A stretch of DNA of 64,000 bases from CAYSCZ01 sp964429655 (GCA_964429655.1 CAYSCZ010000004.1:33133-97132); one strand, 5' to 3'. Shown: positions 36,328 to 46,293, counted from the first letter of the stretch. Numbers and translations: made by a program. Notes: generated by a model not told the origin, from the letters alone.

Positions 36328-37591
36328 CTTTTATGGAACTGAATAAATAACCGCAAATAACCTTTGGATAGAAATAGGTAGCTTTTTGTGGTAAGGTATA
36401 TCCACTATAACATACCCTTTTCACCGTTTCCATCGGTATATCCTTGGTTATAATTGCAAATTGCACCGCCTCTTTAATAACTTTTATATGACATTCTGTA
36501 AAATTTCTTTCGAAGGTTATATTCAATGAATGACGCTGCTGTTTACCGGGAATACCCAGTACTTTTTCAAACACAAAATAATGCATCACTGTTAAGTCCA
36601 TTTCTTTGATTTCCTTTGGAAAATTCCAATCAATCATGGCTATCTTGTCTGGCTTTAACCTGATTTTATATGCATTATCATCTATTAAAAGACCAAATGC
36701 CCACTTTTTCCCAAGGATCACTTCATACACATCACTTACATTCGGTATATTTTTGATAATAAAATATTCACTCAACTTGTTGATAAGATCATCTTCAGTA
36801 AGGTTAGGTATTCCTTTGACCATACGATGAGTAGGTAATATTCTTAAATGATCTGATTCTGTATTGGTTAGATACATCATATGGAAGTTATAGCCTTCAT
36901 CCCCTTTATGTTGAGGATTGGATTTCATAGCTTTTCTTCGATAAGCAAGAGAGCCTTCATAGCGATGATGACCATCCGCTAAAATGATCTGTTTATCATG
37001 AATAAGTGTAATAATCTTTTTTATTACCTCTAAATCATGGATAACACTTAATACATCCCTGACTCCTTGATAATCCTCAGATTCGTAAATTGGGTTTTTC
37101 ATACTCTCGTCCAGGTAATGCTCAATAACAAATTCCGGATCTGTGTATAGACCATGCGTAGGACTGGAATTCAACAATGTACTTTCGATTATACTTGCCC
37201 GGTCATTTACTGAACGCGGGATAGTGCTCTCGTGACGGAGGATAATAATTTCCTTCCATTCGTGTAATCTCATATTGCATACAAATCCTTTCCTGCAATA
37301 TTCTTTAGGATTCCCGGGCAAAGAGTAATACTGATAGTAAACATAAAAGCCTGGCAAACGATCCTGAAGAATAATCTGCTCCTTTTTCCAGGCATCCATT
37401 GTTTCCTTGGCTGTCGTATTCGGATTATCTCCTTTTGGAACGGAAAGATGAATACTGTTGTACGGATTGTCGTAAAGCTTTTTTCTTTGTTTTTCCGAAA
37501 TAACATCAAAGAGCGGGGAAGTTAAATCGCTTATATCAGAGAAAAACTTTGAATTATACCGCCAGGCTCTTAGTGGTTTGATCTCAGGCAC
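36278..37591 (-). CDS. DUF1015-family protein
   Basis: An uncharacterised conserved protein, 437 residues, soluble. It shows the family hallmarks: PLRAWRYNSKFFSDISDLTS at the N-terminus, the YNSIHLSVPKGD segment and ILADGHHRYEGSLAYR in the middle. The start is GTG, sharing one base with the accC stop (TAGTG), so it is translationally coupled to biotin carboxylase. No enzymatic activity is established for the family as far as I know. Confidence 0.88.
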   Translation of the reverse strand: MPEIKPLRAWRYNSKFFSDISDLTSPLFDVISEKQRKKLYDNPYNSIHLSVPKGDNPNTTAKETMDAWKKEQIILQDRLPGFYVYYQYYSLPGNPKEYCRKGFVCNMRLHEWKEIIILRHESTIPRSVNDRASIIESTLLNSSPTHGLYTDPEFVIEHYLDESMKNPIYESEDYQGVRDVLSVIHDLEVIKKIITLIHDKQIILADGHHRYEGSLAYRRKAMKSNPQHKGDEGYNFHMMYLTNTESDHLRILPTHRMVKGIPNLTEDDLINKLSEYFIIKNIPNVSDVYEVILGKKWAFGLLIDDNAYKIRLKPDKIAMIDWNFPKEIKEMDLTVMHYFVFEKVLGIPGKQQRHSLNITFERNFTECHIKVIKEAVQFAIITKDIPMETVKRVCYSGYTLPQKATYFYPKVICGYLFSSIKDDEFKSPIDSSLKISP

Positions 37592-39075
37592 TAAAATCTA
37601 CTTCTTAGTTTCCAATTGGATTGCTGCTCTAAAGGTATAAGATCTTCTTTTTTATCCTGGAAAAAAATACCGGCAAACGCTGCAGCTATCCTTCGATACT
37701 CTTCTGGTGCTGTATTAGACAGTGAATCATCATTGTAATTACTTTCAATGAATTTGGTGGTAAAGCTTCCATCCTTAAATTCAGGATGATTTAAAACGAA
37801 TTCACAAAATGGCAGGGTGGTTTGAACTCCTGAAATTTTATATTCTTTCATTCCTCTAAGCATTCTTTGAATAGCTTCCTCACGGTCTTTACCGTAACTG
37901 ATAAGCTTGGAAATCATTGGATCATAATAAACACTTACTTCCATACCTTCCTCGTATCCATCATCAACCCTTATTCCTGGCCCTTTGGGGATCTTATAGG
38001 TTTCTAATTTACCAGTATTTGGTAAAAAGTTTTGATATGGATCCTCAGCATATACCCTAACCTCAATTGAATGCCCTACCATCTTTACATCATTCTGGGT
38101 GAAAGATAATTTATTACCTTCAGAAATATTTATTTGTTCTTTGACCAGATCAAGTCCGCTTATTAATTCTGTTACGGGGTGCTCCACCTGAAGCCTGGTA
38201 TTCATTTCGAGGAAGAAGAAGTTCATGTCTTTATCGACCATAAATTCAACTGTACCGGCATTATAATAATTGCACGCCTTGGCAACTTTAACCGCAACCT
38301 CCCCTAGCTTTTTTCTTAATTCCTCGTTTTTTATTGATGAAGGGGCTTCTTCTATCACTTTTTGATGTCTTCTCTGAATGCTACATTCCCGCTCAAAAAT
38401 ATAAACAACATTACCCTGTTGATCGCCCATCACCTGAACTTCGATATGCTTTGGCGATTGGACAAATTTTTCTATGAAAACATCAGGGTTCCCAAATGAA
38501 CTACTTGCCTCACTCATTGCTCTTTCCATTTGCGACTCCAGTTCATCTTCCTCATAAACAACCCTCATTCCTTTTCCTCCACCTCCGGCGCTGGCTTTTA
38601 TCATGACCGGATATCCAATTTCGTTCGCAATTCTCTTTCCTTCCTTAATATCTTTAATTACACTTTTGGAACCGGGAACAAGTGGGATATTATGCTCCTT
38701 GGCAAGCTGGCGGGCCATTAATTTTTCTCCCATTAATTTGATAGCTTCCGGGGACGGCCCTATGAATGTAATCCCATGATCAGCAACTCGCTTAGCAAAT
38801 TCAGCGTTTTCTGATAAAAACCCATATCCTGGATGTATTGCATCTGCTTTTGATTTTAATGCCACTTCTATCACTTTTTCCTGATTAAGGTAGGATTCAG
38901 ATGCTTTGGATGGGCCAACACAATATGCTTCATCGGCATACCTTACATGGATAGAATTCTCATCCACATCACTGAAAATGGCTACGGTTTTTATTCCAAG
39001 TTCTTTTGCTGAACGCATTATTCTAACCGCGATCTCCCCACGATTAGCAATTAGTATTTTATTGATCTTATTCAT
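37591..39075 (-). CDS. Biotin carboxylase subunit
   Basis: Carboxylates biotin carried on a partner protein using bicarbonate and ATP. The ATP-grasp enzyme shows IANRGEIAVRIMRSA, HPGYGFLSENAEFA, the glycine loop GGGGKGMR and the active-site EMNTRLQVEHPVTE. The 494-residue length fits AccC or the stand-alone carboxylase of a propionyl- or methylcrotonyl-CoA carboxylase. No carboxyltransferase or biotin-carrier gene is adjacent, so the acyl-CoA is undecided. Upstream on the opposite strand is the oxoamine-synthase gene. Confidence 0.93.
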   Translation of the reverse strand: MNKINKILIANRGEIAVRIMRSAKELGIKTVAIFSDVDENSIHVRYADEAYCVGPSKASESYLNQEKVIEVALKSKADAIHPGYGFLSENAEFAKRVADHGITFIGPSPEAIKLMGEKLMARQLAKEHNIPLVPGSKSVIKDIKEGKRIANEIGYPVMIKASAGGGGKGMRVVYEEDELESQMERAMSEASSSFGNPDVFIEKFVQSPKHIEVQVMGDQQGNVVYIFERECSIQRRHQKVIEEAPSSIKNEELRKKLGEVAVKVAKACNYYNAGTVEFMVDKDMNFFFLEMNTRLQVEHPVTELISGLDLVKEQINISEGNKLSFTQNDVKMVGHSIEVRVYAEDPYQNFLPNTGKLETYKIPKGPGIRVDDGYEEGMEVSVYYDPMISKLISYGKDREEAIQRMLRGMKEYKISGVQTTLPFCEFVLNHPEFKDGSFTTKFIESNYNDDSLSNTAPEEYRRIAAAFAGIFFQDKKEDLIPLEQQSNWKLRSRF

Positions 39076-39145
39076 CTGATTAGCAGATTTAAAGGCTCGC
39101 CAATTTATAGATTTTTTTTAAGGATTAGAGACCCAACGCCAAGAT

Positions 39146-39175
39146 TTGTGCTAGATTTCATTTATATTACCTTTG
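39146..39175 (+). promoter_or_regulatory. Strong Bacteroidota-type promoter
   Basis: TTG at 39146-39148 (within TTTG) is followed after exactly 19 bp by TACCTTTG at 39168-39175, a full match to the -33/-7 consensus. The leader to the ATG at 39212 would be about 30 nt. Confidence 0.7.
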
Positions 39176-39211
39176 TGCAGATTATATATGAAGAGATAAA
39201 AATTAAGATAG

Positions 39212-40486
39212 ATGGATTTATTTGAAAAATTACAACAGGATAGAGGACCATTAGGACGACACTCCAATATTGACGATAATTTCTACATGTTCCCAAAGTT
39301 GGAAGGGGATATTGCCCCTGTTATGCGATTTAAAGGAGAAGAAGTCCTAACCTGGAGTTTGAATAACTACTTAGGCCTTGCCAACCATCCCACCATCAGA
39401 GAGGTAGACAGCAAGGCAGCCCATGATTGGGGACTGGCTTATCCGATGGGAGCTAGAATGATGACTGGTAATACCAAATATCATGAGCAGCTAGAAGAGG
39501 AACTGGCAGATTTTGTTCAGAAAGAATCAGCTATGTTATTGAATTATGGCTACCAGGGCGTTATGTCAATAATAGATGCTTTGGTTGATCGAAAAGACGT
39601 GATCGTTTATGATGCGGAATCGCATGCATGCATCATTGACGGCCTCAGGATGCACTTGGGCAAACGATTTGTATATCCTCATAATGATATTGAAAACCTA
39701 CATAAACAGCTGAAAAGGGCTGAAAAAATTACAGCTGAAACAGGTGGGGGCATACTTGTAATCACAGAAGGAGTGTTTGGAATGTCTGGTAACATGGGAA
39801 ATATTAAAGACATCGTGAAGCTCAAAGAAAACTTCAATTTCAGATTATTGGTTGATGATGCCCATGGATTTGGTACAATGGGGCCAACGGGAGCAGGGTC
39901 CGGTGAAGAACAGGGTGTACAAGATGACATAGATCTTTATTTTTCAACCTTCGCTAAATCAATGGCCAGTATAGGTGCATTTGTAGCTGGTAATGAAAGT
40001 GTTATAGATTACCTAAGGTATAACACAAGATCACAGATATTTGCCAAATCACTACCTATGGCCTTGGTGATCGGAAACTTAAAGCGACTGGAATTATTAA
40101 GAGGTATGCCCGAATTAAGGGAACAATTATGGGAAATTGTAAATAGTATCCAAAGTGGTTTTAGAAACAATGGGTTCAACATTGGCACTACACAATCTCC
40201 TGTAACCCCTGTGCTATTAAACGGAGGAACATGGGAAGCTGCCAACTTAATTTTTGACCTCAGAATTAATTTCAGTATTTTCTGCTCTATGATTGTTTAC
40301 CCGGTAGTACCAAAAGATATCATAATGTTGAGAATAATACCAACGGCAGCTCATACCCTGGAAAATGTTGAAACAACCTTAAATGCCTTTCAAAATATTA
40401 AAGAAAAACTAGATCGAGGCGTATATAAAGCGGCTGGTTTGGAAGGCGCAAACATAAACTTGAAAGAAGAACTTGTAAAAAATTGA
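39212..40486 (+). CDS. Alpha-oxoamine synthase family PLP enzyme (serine palmitoyltransferase-like)
   Basis: Condenses an amino acid with an acyl-CoA or acyl-ACP with loss of CO2. The 424-residue protein has H138 stacking on PLP (AESHACIIDG), D215/H218 (LVDDAHGFG) and the Schiff-base lysine K249 (STFAKSMASIG). An N-terminal NNYLGLANHP motif is also present. In Bacteroidota close relatives are serine palmitoyltransferases for sphingolipids or cysteate acyltransferases for sulfonolipids. 2-amino-3-ketobutyrate ligase and 8-amino-7-oxononanoate synthase are less likely. No lipid-pathway neighbours are present to decide. Confidence 0.85.
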   Translation: MDLFEKLQQDRGPLGRHSNIDDNFYMFPKLEGDIAPVMRFKGEEVLTWSLNNYLGLANHPTIREVDSKAAHDWGLAYPMGARMMTGNTKYHEQLEEELADFVQKESAMLLNYGYQGVMSIIDALVDRKDVIVYDAESHACIIDGLRMHLGKRFVYPHNDIENLHKQLKRAEKITAETGGGILVITEGVFGMSGNMGNIKDIVKLKENFNFRLLVDDAHGFGTMGPTGAGSGEEQGVQDDIDLYFSTFAKSMASIGAFVAGNESVIDYLRYNTRSQIFAKSLPMALVIGNLKRLELLRGMPELREQLWEIVNSIQSGFRNNGFNIGTTQSPVTPVLLNGGTWEAANLIFDLRINFSIFCSMIVYPVVPKDIIMLRIIPTAAHTLENVETTLNAFQNIKEKLDRGVYKAAGLEGANINLKEELVKN

Positions 40487-40536
40487 TCTTTTTATAATAT
40501 TAGAATAAAAATTCATTTAATACCAACTAAACCGAT

Positions 40537-40713
40537 ATGAACAGATTTAATCAATTAAAAGATCTACTTTTTTCTTTAGAAGCTGACTTTGATAAATTTT
40601 ATGAAAAAAAGAATCAGGCTGCAGGAACAAGGGTAAGAAAAGGTATGCAGGAAATGAAAAACATGGCCCAGGAAATAAGAGTTGAAGTTCAAAACATGAA
40701 AAACGAATCTTAA
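40537..40713 (+). CDS. Histone H1-like small protein
   Basis: A 58-residue protein starting MNRFNQLKDLLFSLEADFDK and containing AAGTRVRKGMQEMKN and AQEIRVEVQNMKNES. It resembles the short lysine/arginine-rich histone-H1-like proteins of Bacteroidota, but the basic tail of larger members is absent. A DNA-compaction role is inferred from family resemblance only. It follows the oxoamine-synthase gene by 50 bases and converges on dapA. Confidence 0.75.
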   Translation: MNRFNQLKDLLFSLEADFDKFYEKKNQAAGTRVRKGMQEMKNMAQEIRVEVQNMKNES

Positions 40714-40720
40714 TATTTCC

Positions 40721-41596
40721 TTACCAGTTTTTTTCAATTAAGATATTAGAGATCTTCTCATATAATTGTTGAGATGATTTTAAAAGAGGCAATCTGAGGT
40801 TGTTTTTTACTAGTTTTTTTAATGAAAGGGCTGCTTTCACACCTGTCGGATTGCCTTCTTCTATTAGTAATTCATTTAAAAGGTATAAATCCCTGTAGAT
40901 GATTTTTTCTTTGTTCGGATCATTTTTTAAGGCTTCCTTCACTAAGGTGCTGTATACATCTGGCAATATGTTGGCCATAACAGATATAGCACCCACGGCG
41001 CCCAATGAAATCATTGGAAAGGTATCCATGTCATTGCCGGAGATTAAAGAAAATTTATCAGGTGAATCGGTTGCTATTTTGGCACATTGATTAAAATTTC
41101 CCGATGCTTCTTTAATTCCTATTATATTATGATGCTCTGCAAGTTTTAAGGTTGTGCCAGAGGTAATGTTTACACTTGTCCTTGCCGGTACATTATAAAG
41201 AATTAAGGGGCTTTCACTATGATCAGCAATAGCCTGATAATGCTTGATGATCCCGCGCTGACCAGGCTTATTATAGTATGGACTTACTGACAGTATGGCA
41301 TCAATAATGGAATGATCCAGTGATTGGATAGATTCGATAACTGCCGAAGTATTATTTCCGCCTAAACCAAAAACAATTGGTTTTTTTCGACTATTGTTTT
41401 TTGAAACAAAGTTTAAGATATCAATCTTTTCTTTCCATGTTGTCGTTGCAGACTCACCCGTAGTTCCTGAGAGCACCCAATAATCCACATGATCCTGCAT
41501 AAATATAAGAAGCTTCTCAAGCGAGTAGTAATCAACCTTTAAATCATCATCAAATGGTGTGACTAGCGCAACACCTGTGCCTTTAAGAAATTCCAT
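40721..41596 (-). CDS. dapA: 4-hydroxy-tetrahydrodipicolinate synthase
   Basis: Condenses pyruvate with aspartate semialdehyde at the branch to lysine and diaminopimelate. The 291-residue TIM barrel has the Schiff-base lysine K162 (IIGIKEASGN), the proton-relay Y134 (ILYNVPARTSVN) and the GTTGE loop near residue 44. It is the last gene of a long minus-strand chain; its start shares one base with the preceding small-protein gene. Confidence 0.95.
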   Translation of the reverse strand: MEFLKGTGVALVTPFDDDLKVDYYSLEKLLIFMQDHVDYWVLSGTTGESATTTWKEKIDILNFVSKNNSRKKPIVFGLGGNNTSAVIESIQSLDHSIIDAILSVSPYYNKPGQRGIIKHYQAIADHSESPLILYNVPARTSVNITSGTTLKLAEHHNIIGIKEASGNFNQCAKIATDSPDKFSLISGNDMDTFPMISLGAVGAISVMANILPDVYSTLVKEALKNDPNKEKIIYRDLYLLNELLIEEGNPTGVKAALSLKKLVKNNLRLPLLKSSQQLYEKISNILIEKNW

Positions 41597-42129
41597 CAGG
41601 ATATTTTATCGATGTAATTAGAAAACATTTGAAGGCAGTGGGTCAATGAGCCATTATGATTAGTCAACAATATATGGTGGTTTTCAAGCAGTAATTTTGA
41701 GTTGGCTCCAAAACCCACTTTGCATTTAGCTCTTGAGCATAAAAGAACGTTTGTTAAAAAGGGATTTTCCAAAGAGGTAGTGTTAATCAAATAATCAAAT
41801 TCTTTTTTACAAAAATTCACTACAAAATGCGATTTCCATTTTCCAAAAAGACCACAGTCTGATTCACTAAATGCTTTAATTTCTTTATGCAGCTCATGGT
41901 CGGGTAATTGAACATAAAATCTCAACATATCCACCTTTTTATCAAGTAGTTTCATTTCATTGATAAAAGTATTCAGGGCAGCCTGCATACCATCATCATA
42001 CGTATCATCAAGAAGTACTCCTATTGATTTGGCCTTTTTGAAATTGAACCCGTGGGTTTTAGCAAGCTTATTTTCTTGCCATTTATTTCTCAGATCCATA
42101 AGCTGAAATTTCATTTGCTTAAGCATCAT
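41596..42129 (-). CDS. Uncharacterised DUF6913-like protein
   Basis: A 177-residue soluble protein, Lys-rich at the N-terminus (residues 1-35, probably helical). An alpha/beta region follows with IGVLLDDTYDD and FDYLINTTSLENPF. I recall similar small proteins between ligA and dapA in Bacteroidota, named DUF6913; that name needs checking. It overlaps ligA by 11 bases and dapA by one, so all three genes are translationally coupled. Function unknown. Confidence 0.65.
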   Translation of the reverse strand: MMLKQMKFQLMDLRNKWQENKLAKTHGFNFKKAKSIGVLLDDTYDDGMQAALNTFINEMKLLDKKVDMLRFYVQLPDHELHKEIKAFSESDCGLFGKWKSHFVVNFCKKEFDYLINTTSLENPFLTNVLLCSRAKCKVGFGANSKLLLENHHILLTNHNGSLTHCLQMFSNYIDKIS

Positions 42130-44170
42130 GGAGTATATTTAAAAATTCTGCCTCTGAGATTATTCTTATATTAAGCTGGTTTGCTTTTTCCAGTTTAGAA
42201 GGACCTATCTTATCGCCAGCGACTAAAAAATCCACATTCTTCGATACTCCGGAGAGCAATTTCCCCCCATGTTCATTGATCATTCTTTTCACCTGCTCTC
42301 TTCCTGTTTCAAAGGATCCTGAAATAACAAATGACTGACCAGCCAGGGTTTTTGGCACACCATTATCCTTTTCTACGACATGCATTTGCAAGCCTGCCTG
42401 CTTTAGTTTCTCAACAATATATAAGTTTTTCTCATCCCTAAAAAAGCTGATGATACTTTGAGCAATCCGGTCTCCGATTTCATGAATCTCCATCAAATCA
42501 ATAAAGGATGCTTCCATTAATGCATCAATATTTTTAAAATATTGGGCAAGCTTCTGCGCGACTGTTTTACCAACAAACCGAATACCCAACCCGAATAATA
42601 AATTTTCAAAAGAGGCTGATTTAGAGGCTTCAATCCCCTGGATGATATTTGCAGCGGATTTTTCTTGTAAGCTTCTATATTTTTCAAGTCCGTTTTCATC
42701 CTCAATTGGTAAACTAACTCCATGAATCTGATCATAGGACAGAGAATAGAGGTCTCCAATATCTTTGATAAGGCCTTTTTTAATAAATCCCTTTATAGTT
42801 TTACCACCCAGACTTTCAATATTCATTGCACTTCGATGAATAAAATGTAGTATGCGACCTAAAACCTGAGGAGGACAACTTTCTTTGTTGGGACAATAAT
42901 GAATTACTTCGCCTTCCGGTCTTTCAAGTCTGGTGTTGCACTCTGGACACCGCTCAATAAACTCCACTGGTTTAGAATCAGGAGGCCTTGAAGCATAATC
43001 CACTCCTGTGATTTTAGGTATAATTTCACCACCTTTTTCCACAAACACGCGATCACCGATGCCTAAATCCAGTCTTTTTATCTCATTGGCATTGTGTAGT
43101 GAAGCATTTTTCACAGTAGTGCCAGCGATTAAAACAGGTTCCAACTTAGCAACCGGAGTTACAGCCCCTGTTCTACCTACTTGATAGTCGATTGATTTTA
43201 ATAAAGTTGTTGCCCCTTCCGTTTCATATTTATAAGCGATAGCCCATCGCGGACTTTTTGAGGTATTTCCCAGCAATTGTTGTTGATCCAGCCTATTTAT
43301 CTTTATCACTACCCCATCCGTTCCAAGGGGTAACTCTAATCTTTTATTTTTCCATATTTCAATATAATCGAACACGTCATCTATGTTTTTACATTTTTGG
43401 AAGGTAGGGGAAACGTTAAATCCCATGGACTTCATTGCCTGAATTCCTTCCTCATGGGTTTCCACTATACCTGGTGAGATGAAAGCATATAAGTAGCAGT
43501 CAAGATTTCTTGAGGATACTATTGAAGAGTTCTGCATTTTTAGGGTGCCTGATGTAGTATTCCTGGGATTTGCAAGCAACTCTTCGCCTTTTTCGAGCTT
43601 TTCCTGATTTATCCGATCAAATTCACTTCTTGGCATGAATACCTCCCCACGCACCTCAAATTTCCCCGGAATATTGTCACCAAATACACGAAGTGGGATG
43701 CTGCGTATGGTTTTAATGTTATTGGTGATATTATCACCTCTTACCCCATCACCTCTGGTTACACCTTTTTTTAATATACCCGCTTCATAAATAATACTGA
43801 TGGCCACACCATCAAATTTTAATTCACAGAAATACTCATATGGTGGGTTATTTAATCCTTTCTTAATCCTTTTATCAAATTCCAAAAGCTCCTCTTTTGA
43901 ATAGGTATTGCTCAATGATAACATGGGGTATTCATGAAATACCGTTTCAAAGTTTTTCGTGATGGTGCCTCCAACTCTTTGTGTAGGCGAGTCTTCAGCT
44001 TTTAACTCAGGGTACTTTTCCTCCAACACCATCAATCGATTCATAAGCTCGTCAAATGCAGTATCAGAGATTTCCGTTCTGCTTTCCTGGTAATAGAGGT
44101 AATTATGATAATTTATCTTGTGTGTTAAATCCTTGATTTCCTTTTCTATATCCTGTTCATTCCTTTTCAT
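42119..44170 (-). CDS. ligA: NAD+-dependent DNA ligase
   Basis: Seals nicks in replication and repair. The adenylated lysine is K118 in CELKFDGVAISIIYE. The nucleotidyltransferase, OB, zinc-finger (four cysteines in CPECNTRLERPEG and the following CPNKESCP), helix-hairpin-helix and C-terminal BRCT (VISGSFETGREQVK) domains are all recognised in the 683 residues. It lies in the minus-strand chain downstream of the ECF-sigma genes, 39 bases after the beta-barrel candidate. Confidence 0.97.
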   Translation of the reverse strand: MKRNEQDIEKEIKDLTHKINYHNYLYYQESRTEISDTAFDELMNRLMVLEEKYPELKAEDSPTQRVGGTITKNFETVFHEYPMLSLSNTYSKEELLEFDKRIKKGLNNPPYEYFCELKFDGVAISIIYEAGILKKGVTRGDGVRGDNITNNIKTIRSIPLRVFGDNIPGKFEVRGEVFMPRSEFDRINQEKLEKGEELLANPRNTTSGTLKMQNSSIVSSRNLDCYLYAFISPGIVETHEEGIQAMKSMGFNVSPTFQKCKNIDDVFDYIEIWKNKRLELPLGTDGVVIKINRLDQQQLLGNTSKSPRWAIAYKYETEGATTLLKSIDYQVGRTGAVTPVAKLEPVLIAGTTVKNASLHNANEIKRLDLGIGDRVFVEKGGEIIPKITGVDYASRPPDSKPVEFIERCPECNTRLERPEGEVIHYCPNKESCPPQVLGRILHFIHRSAMNIESLGGKTIKGFIKKGLIKDIGDLYSLSYDQIHGVSLPIEDENGLEKYRSLQEKSAANIIQGIEASKSASFENLLFGLGIRFVGKTVAQKLAQYFKNIDALMEASFIDLMEIHEIGDRIAQSIISFFRDEKNLYIVEKLKQAGLQMHVVEKDNGVPKTLAGQSFVISGSFETGREQVKRMINEHGGKLLSGVSKNVDFLVAGDKIGPSKLEKANQLNIRIISEAEFLNILHDA

Positions 44171-44209
44171 GATAAATCAAATCTATAGAAAATGAATAAT
44201 AATAAACTA

Positions 44210-45319
44210 CTAAAAACGAAAGGGGTAGCTTAATACAAGGGTAAAATATCCTGTTGGATTGATCAAATCTACCCCACTACTATTAAGTTCATTTGTAAAA
44301 TCATTGAGGTCACCCTCAAATTGACTATTAAAAGTCATATCAGAATTTTGAAGGTCCTGGGGTATGTTGTAAGTATAAATCGCTGTCAATGTGAAGTCCT
44401 CTATATAAAATGTCAGAGGAAAGGAGAAACTGTAATTCAGAAGCCCAAATCTGTTTTCTTCTTCCTCTCTAATGGATAAGGCAAGCACTAATTCCCGTAT
44501 CTTATCGACATTTCTTAAAGCGAACCTCTGCCCCCTTCTTTCGCTTACCCGTTGGAAAAGTGTGTTGAATCGTTGAACCAATCGAACATCATTAGGAAAA
44601 TTATATTGAATTACCGATTCATCCCCAAAAAGCACGGTAAATGTGGGAGAAAAACTCACTTTTCTAAAGGGATTTAATTTTGTGCTTTTTAAATCACCCC
44701 CGATATTTAAGAATATGCTGTTAGCGGTTTCTTCTCCAAACTGGAAAGTGTAGTTTACTCCGGCATTTAAAAAATTAAAAATGTCGTAATCAATTGAAAA
44801 ATTAAGTGAGTTATTAAAAGGGTTATCACTGGGATCAAGCAAGAGGGAATCCTCAGTAATTATTTCTGAATTTGTATTAAAAAAAACATGGTCATAAGAA
44901 GCCATATAAGACCACTTATTATTAATTATACCAATATATCCAACAGTCATAATAGTTGATGCAAACTTAGGATCCTGATCTGTGAACCAGTTTCCATAGA
45001 TATCAGCGAATAACCCGGATGTATGAGCATAAGATAGCCCTGCGCTGTAACCGGTTTGATTGATTCCAAAATCCCTTCCCGTGGTTGTTACATTACTACT
45101 GTAAGCTATCCTGGGGGATAATTCATGATTTTTTGGGTTAATTATCGATTCTAATAAACCAAAAAAAGCCATAGAATCGTCCCTGATAAGTGAATCCAAT
45201 TCCTCCTCAAAATCGGCCAATTCACTTAAAAAGTTTCCTATTTCGTCCTCCGCACTTTCATTCTGACAAAAACCAAGTACAGGGGGGGTTAAAAAACAAC
45301 AGACCAATAGCCATCTCAT
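44210..45319 (-). CDS. Putative outer-membrane beta-barrel protein
   Basis: An exported 369-residue protein. The first 18 residues (MRWLLVCCFLTPPVLGFC) look like a signal peptide, possibly lipidated at the following cysteine. Acidic helices to about residue 55 are followed by many alternating strands rich in Tyr, Phe and Gly. The C-terminus is TLVLSYPFRF, with the terminal Phe typical of barrel substrates of BamA. Function unknown. It lies 37 bases after the Spy-like gene in the ECF-sigma chain, so it is a candidate member of that stress regulon. Confidence 0.75.
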   Translation of the reverse strand: MRWLLVCCFLTPPVLGFCQNESAEDEIGNFLSELADFEEELDSLIRDDSMAFFGLLESIINPKNHELSPRIAYSSNVTTTGRDFGINQTGYSAGLSYAHTSGLFADIYGNWFTDQDPKFASTIMTVGYIGIINNKWSYMASYDHVFFNTNSEIITEDSLLLDPSDNPFNNSLNFSIDYDIFNFLNAGVNYTFQFGEETANSIFLNIGGDLKSTKLNPFRKVSFSPTFTVLFGDESVIQYNFPNDVRLVQRFNTLFQRVSERRGQRFALRNVDKIRELVLALSIREEEENRFGLLNYSFSFPLTFYIEDFTLTAIYTYNIPQDLQNSDMTFNSQFEGDLNDFTNELNSSGVDLINPTGYFTLVLSYPFRF

Positions 45320-45356
45320 GAAATATTAATTAACCACAGCAAAATTAAGCATTGTG

Positions 45357-45881
45357 CTAGTTGTTTCGACGTTGGTTCTGTTTATTTATTCTTTGCCGCA
45401 TTTGTTCTTTATCCATTCTATTCGTTTGATTACGTTCCCGGATGCGTCTTATTATCATTTCCCTAAAATCATCTTCCGCTTTTCGAAGGGAAATCAGCTG
45501 TTTTGATGAAATAACATCAAGCATTTTACCGGAATACTCTTTCTCGAGTCTAAATTCCTGTTCTTTTAGATTCAGCCGTAGTTCCTCAAGGTTTCTGGTT
45601 TCCTGCTCTGAAGCGTTGCTCAGGTCAATATTATCTTTTGCACCTTTATACTCAGCCCTCAGGCCCCTTCTTCTTTCGCTAAATTCCCGATAGATCGGCC
45701 AAAATTTTTCTGCTTGTTCCGGGCTTAGTCCTAAACGCTCCGTAATTAGGCCAATCTTTGCGCTTTCAAGCTTCTTAAGTGCTTCTGTATTCTGCGCATT
45801 TAGCTTAATCGAACAAACGCTTACAAAAATAAACGCTATGGCCGCCAGGGTAGTATATTTATAAAATCTGTTCATACGCAT
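45357..45881 (-). CDS. Periplasmic Spy/CpxP-like protein of the sigma operon
   Basis: A 174-residue exported protein. A signal peptide (about 29 residues, ending LNAQ) precedes an all-helical mature part. The mature part contains the LTxxQ-like element ERLGLSPEQAEKFWPIYREF and long Arg/Glu-rich helices. The C-terminal 35 residues are extremely rich in Arg, Gln and Asn. Spy/CpxP-like proteins chaperone or sense envelope proteins. It overlaps the anti-sigma candidate by 23 bases, so this is one operon. A second ATG two codons in may be the start. Confidence 0.82.
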   Translation of the reverse strand: MRMNRFYKYTTLAAIAFIFVSVCSIKLNAQNTEALKKLESAKIGLITERLGLSPEQAEKFWPIYREFSERRRGLRAEYKGAKDNIDLSNASEQETRNLEELRLNLKEQEFRLEKEYSGKMLDVISSKQLISLRKAEDDFREMIIRRIRERNQTNRMDKEQMRQRINKQNQRRNN

Positions 45882-46293
45882 TGTATATTTCTAAAATATC
45901 TTCGTCTTCTATGGACATATTGTCGATTATGTTATCATTTTTCATCCCCTCAGGTTCAATCGCCCCATCAAATTCATCTACTATTTCATAAGTTTCAATA
46001 TCTGTTGTTTCTAAATAAAGTATTAGGTCATCCGTGCTTACCTGGGCAATCAACTTTGAAGGGCCCACAACCGGGGTTGTTCCAACCCTTTCCATTAGAA
46101 AATATCCTACTACCAGAATAATTAACAATGCCGTTGCCGCAGCCCATTTAAGACCCAGCCCCCACGACAGTGACCATTCAGGTTTCTTCGCAACCCTGTT
46201 TTGAATTATCCCTGGAAGTTCCTCAAAGTAATGATCCGGGGTTTTATAAATATTTTCTTTTTGTATATCCTCAAGTTTCAATTTATCGCCCAT
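45859..46293 (-). CDS. Membrane anti-sigma factor candidate
   Basis: A 144-residue single-pass membrane protein. A charged cytoplasmic N-terminus (about 1-47) is followed by one transmembrane helix (residues about 50-66) and an acidic periplasmic tail rich in Glu and Asp. It begins 38 bases after the ECF sigma gene, the usual place of an anti-sigma factor. No ASD motif is clearly visible, so the assignment is by position and topology. Confidence 0.62.
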   Translation of the reverse strand: MGDKLKLEDIQKENIYKTPDHYFEELPGIIQNRVAKKPEWSLSWGLGLKWAAATALLIILVVGYFLMERVGTTPVVGPSKLIAQVSTDDLILYLETTDIETYEIVDEFDGAIEPEGMKNDNIIDNMSIEDEDILEIYNAYEQIL

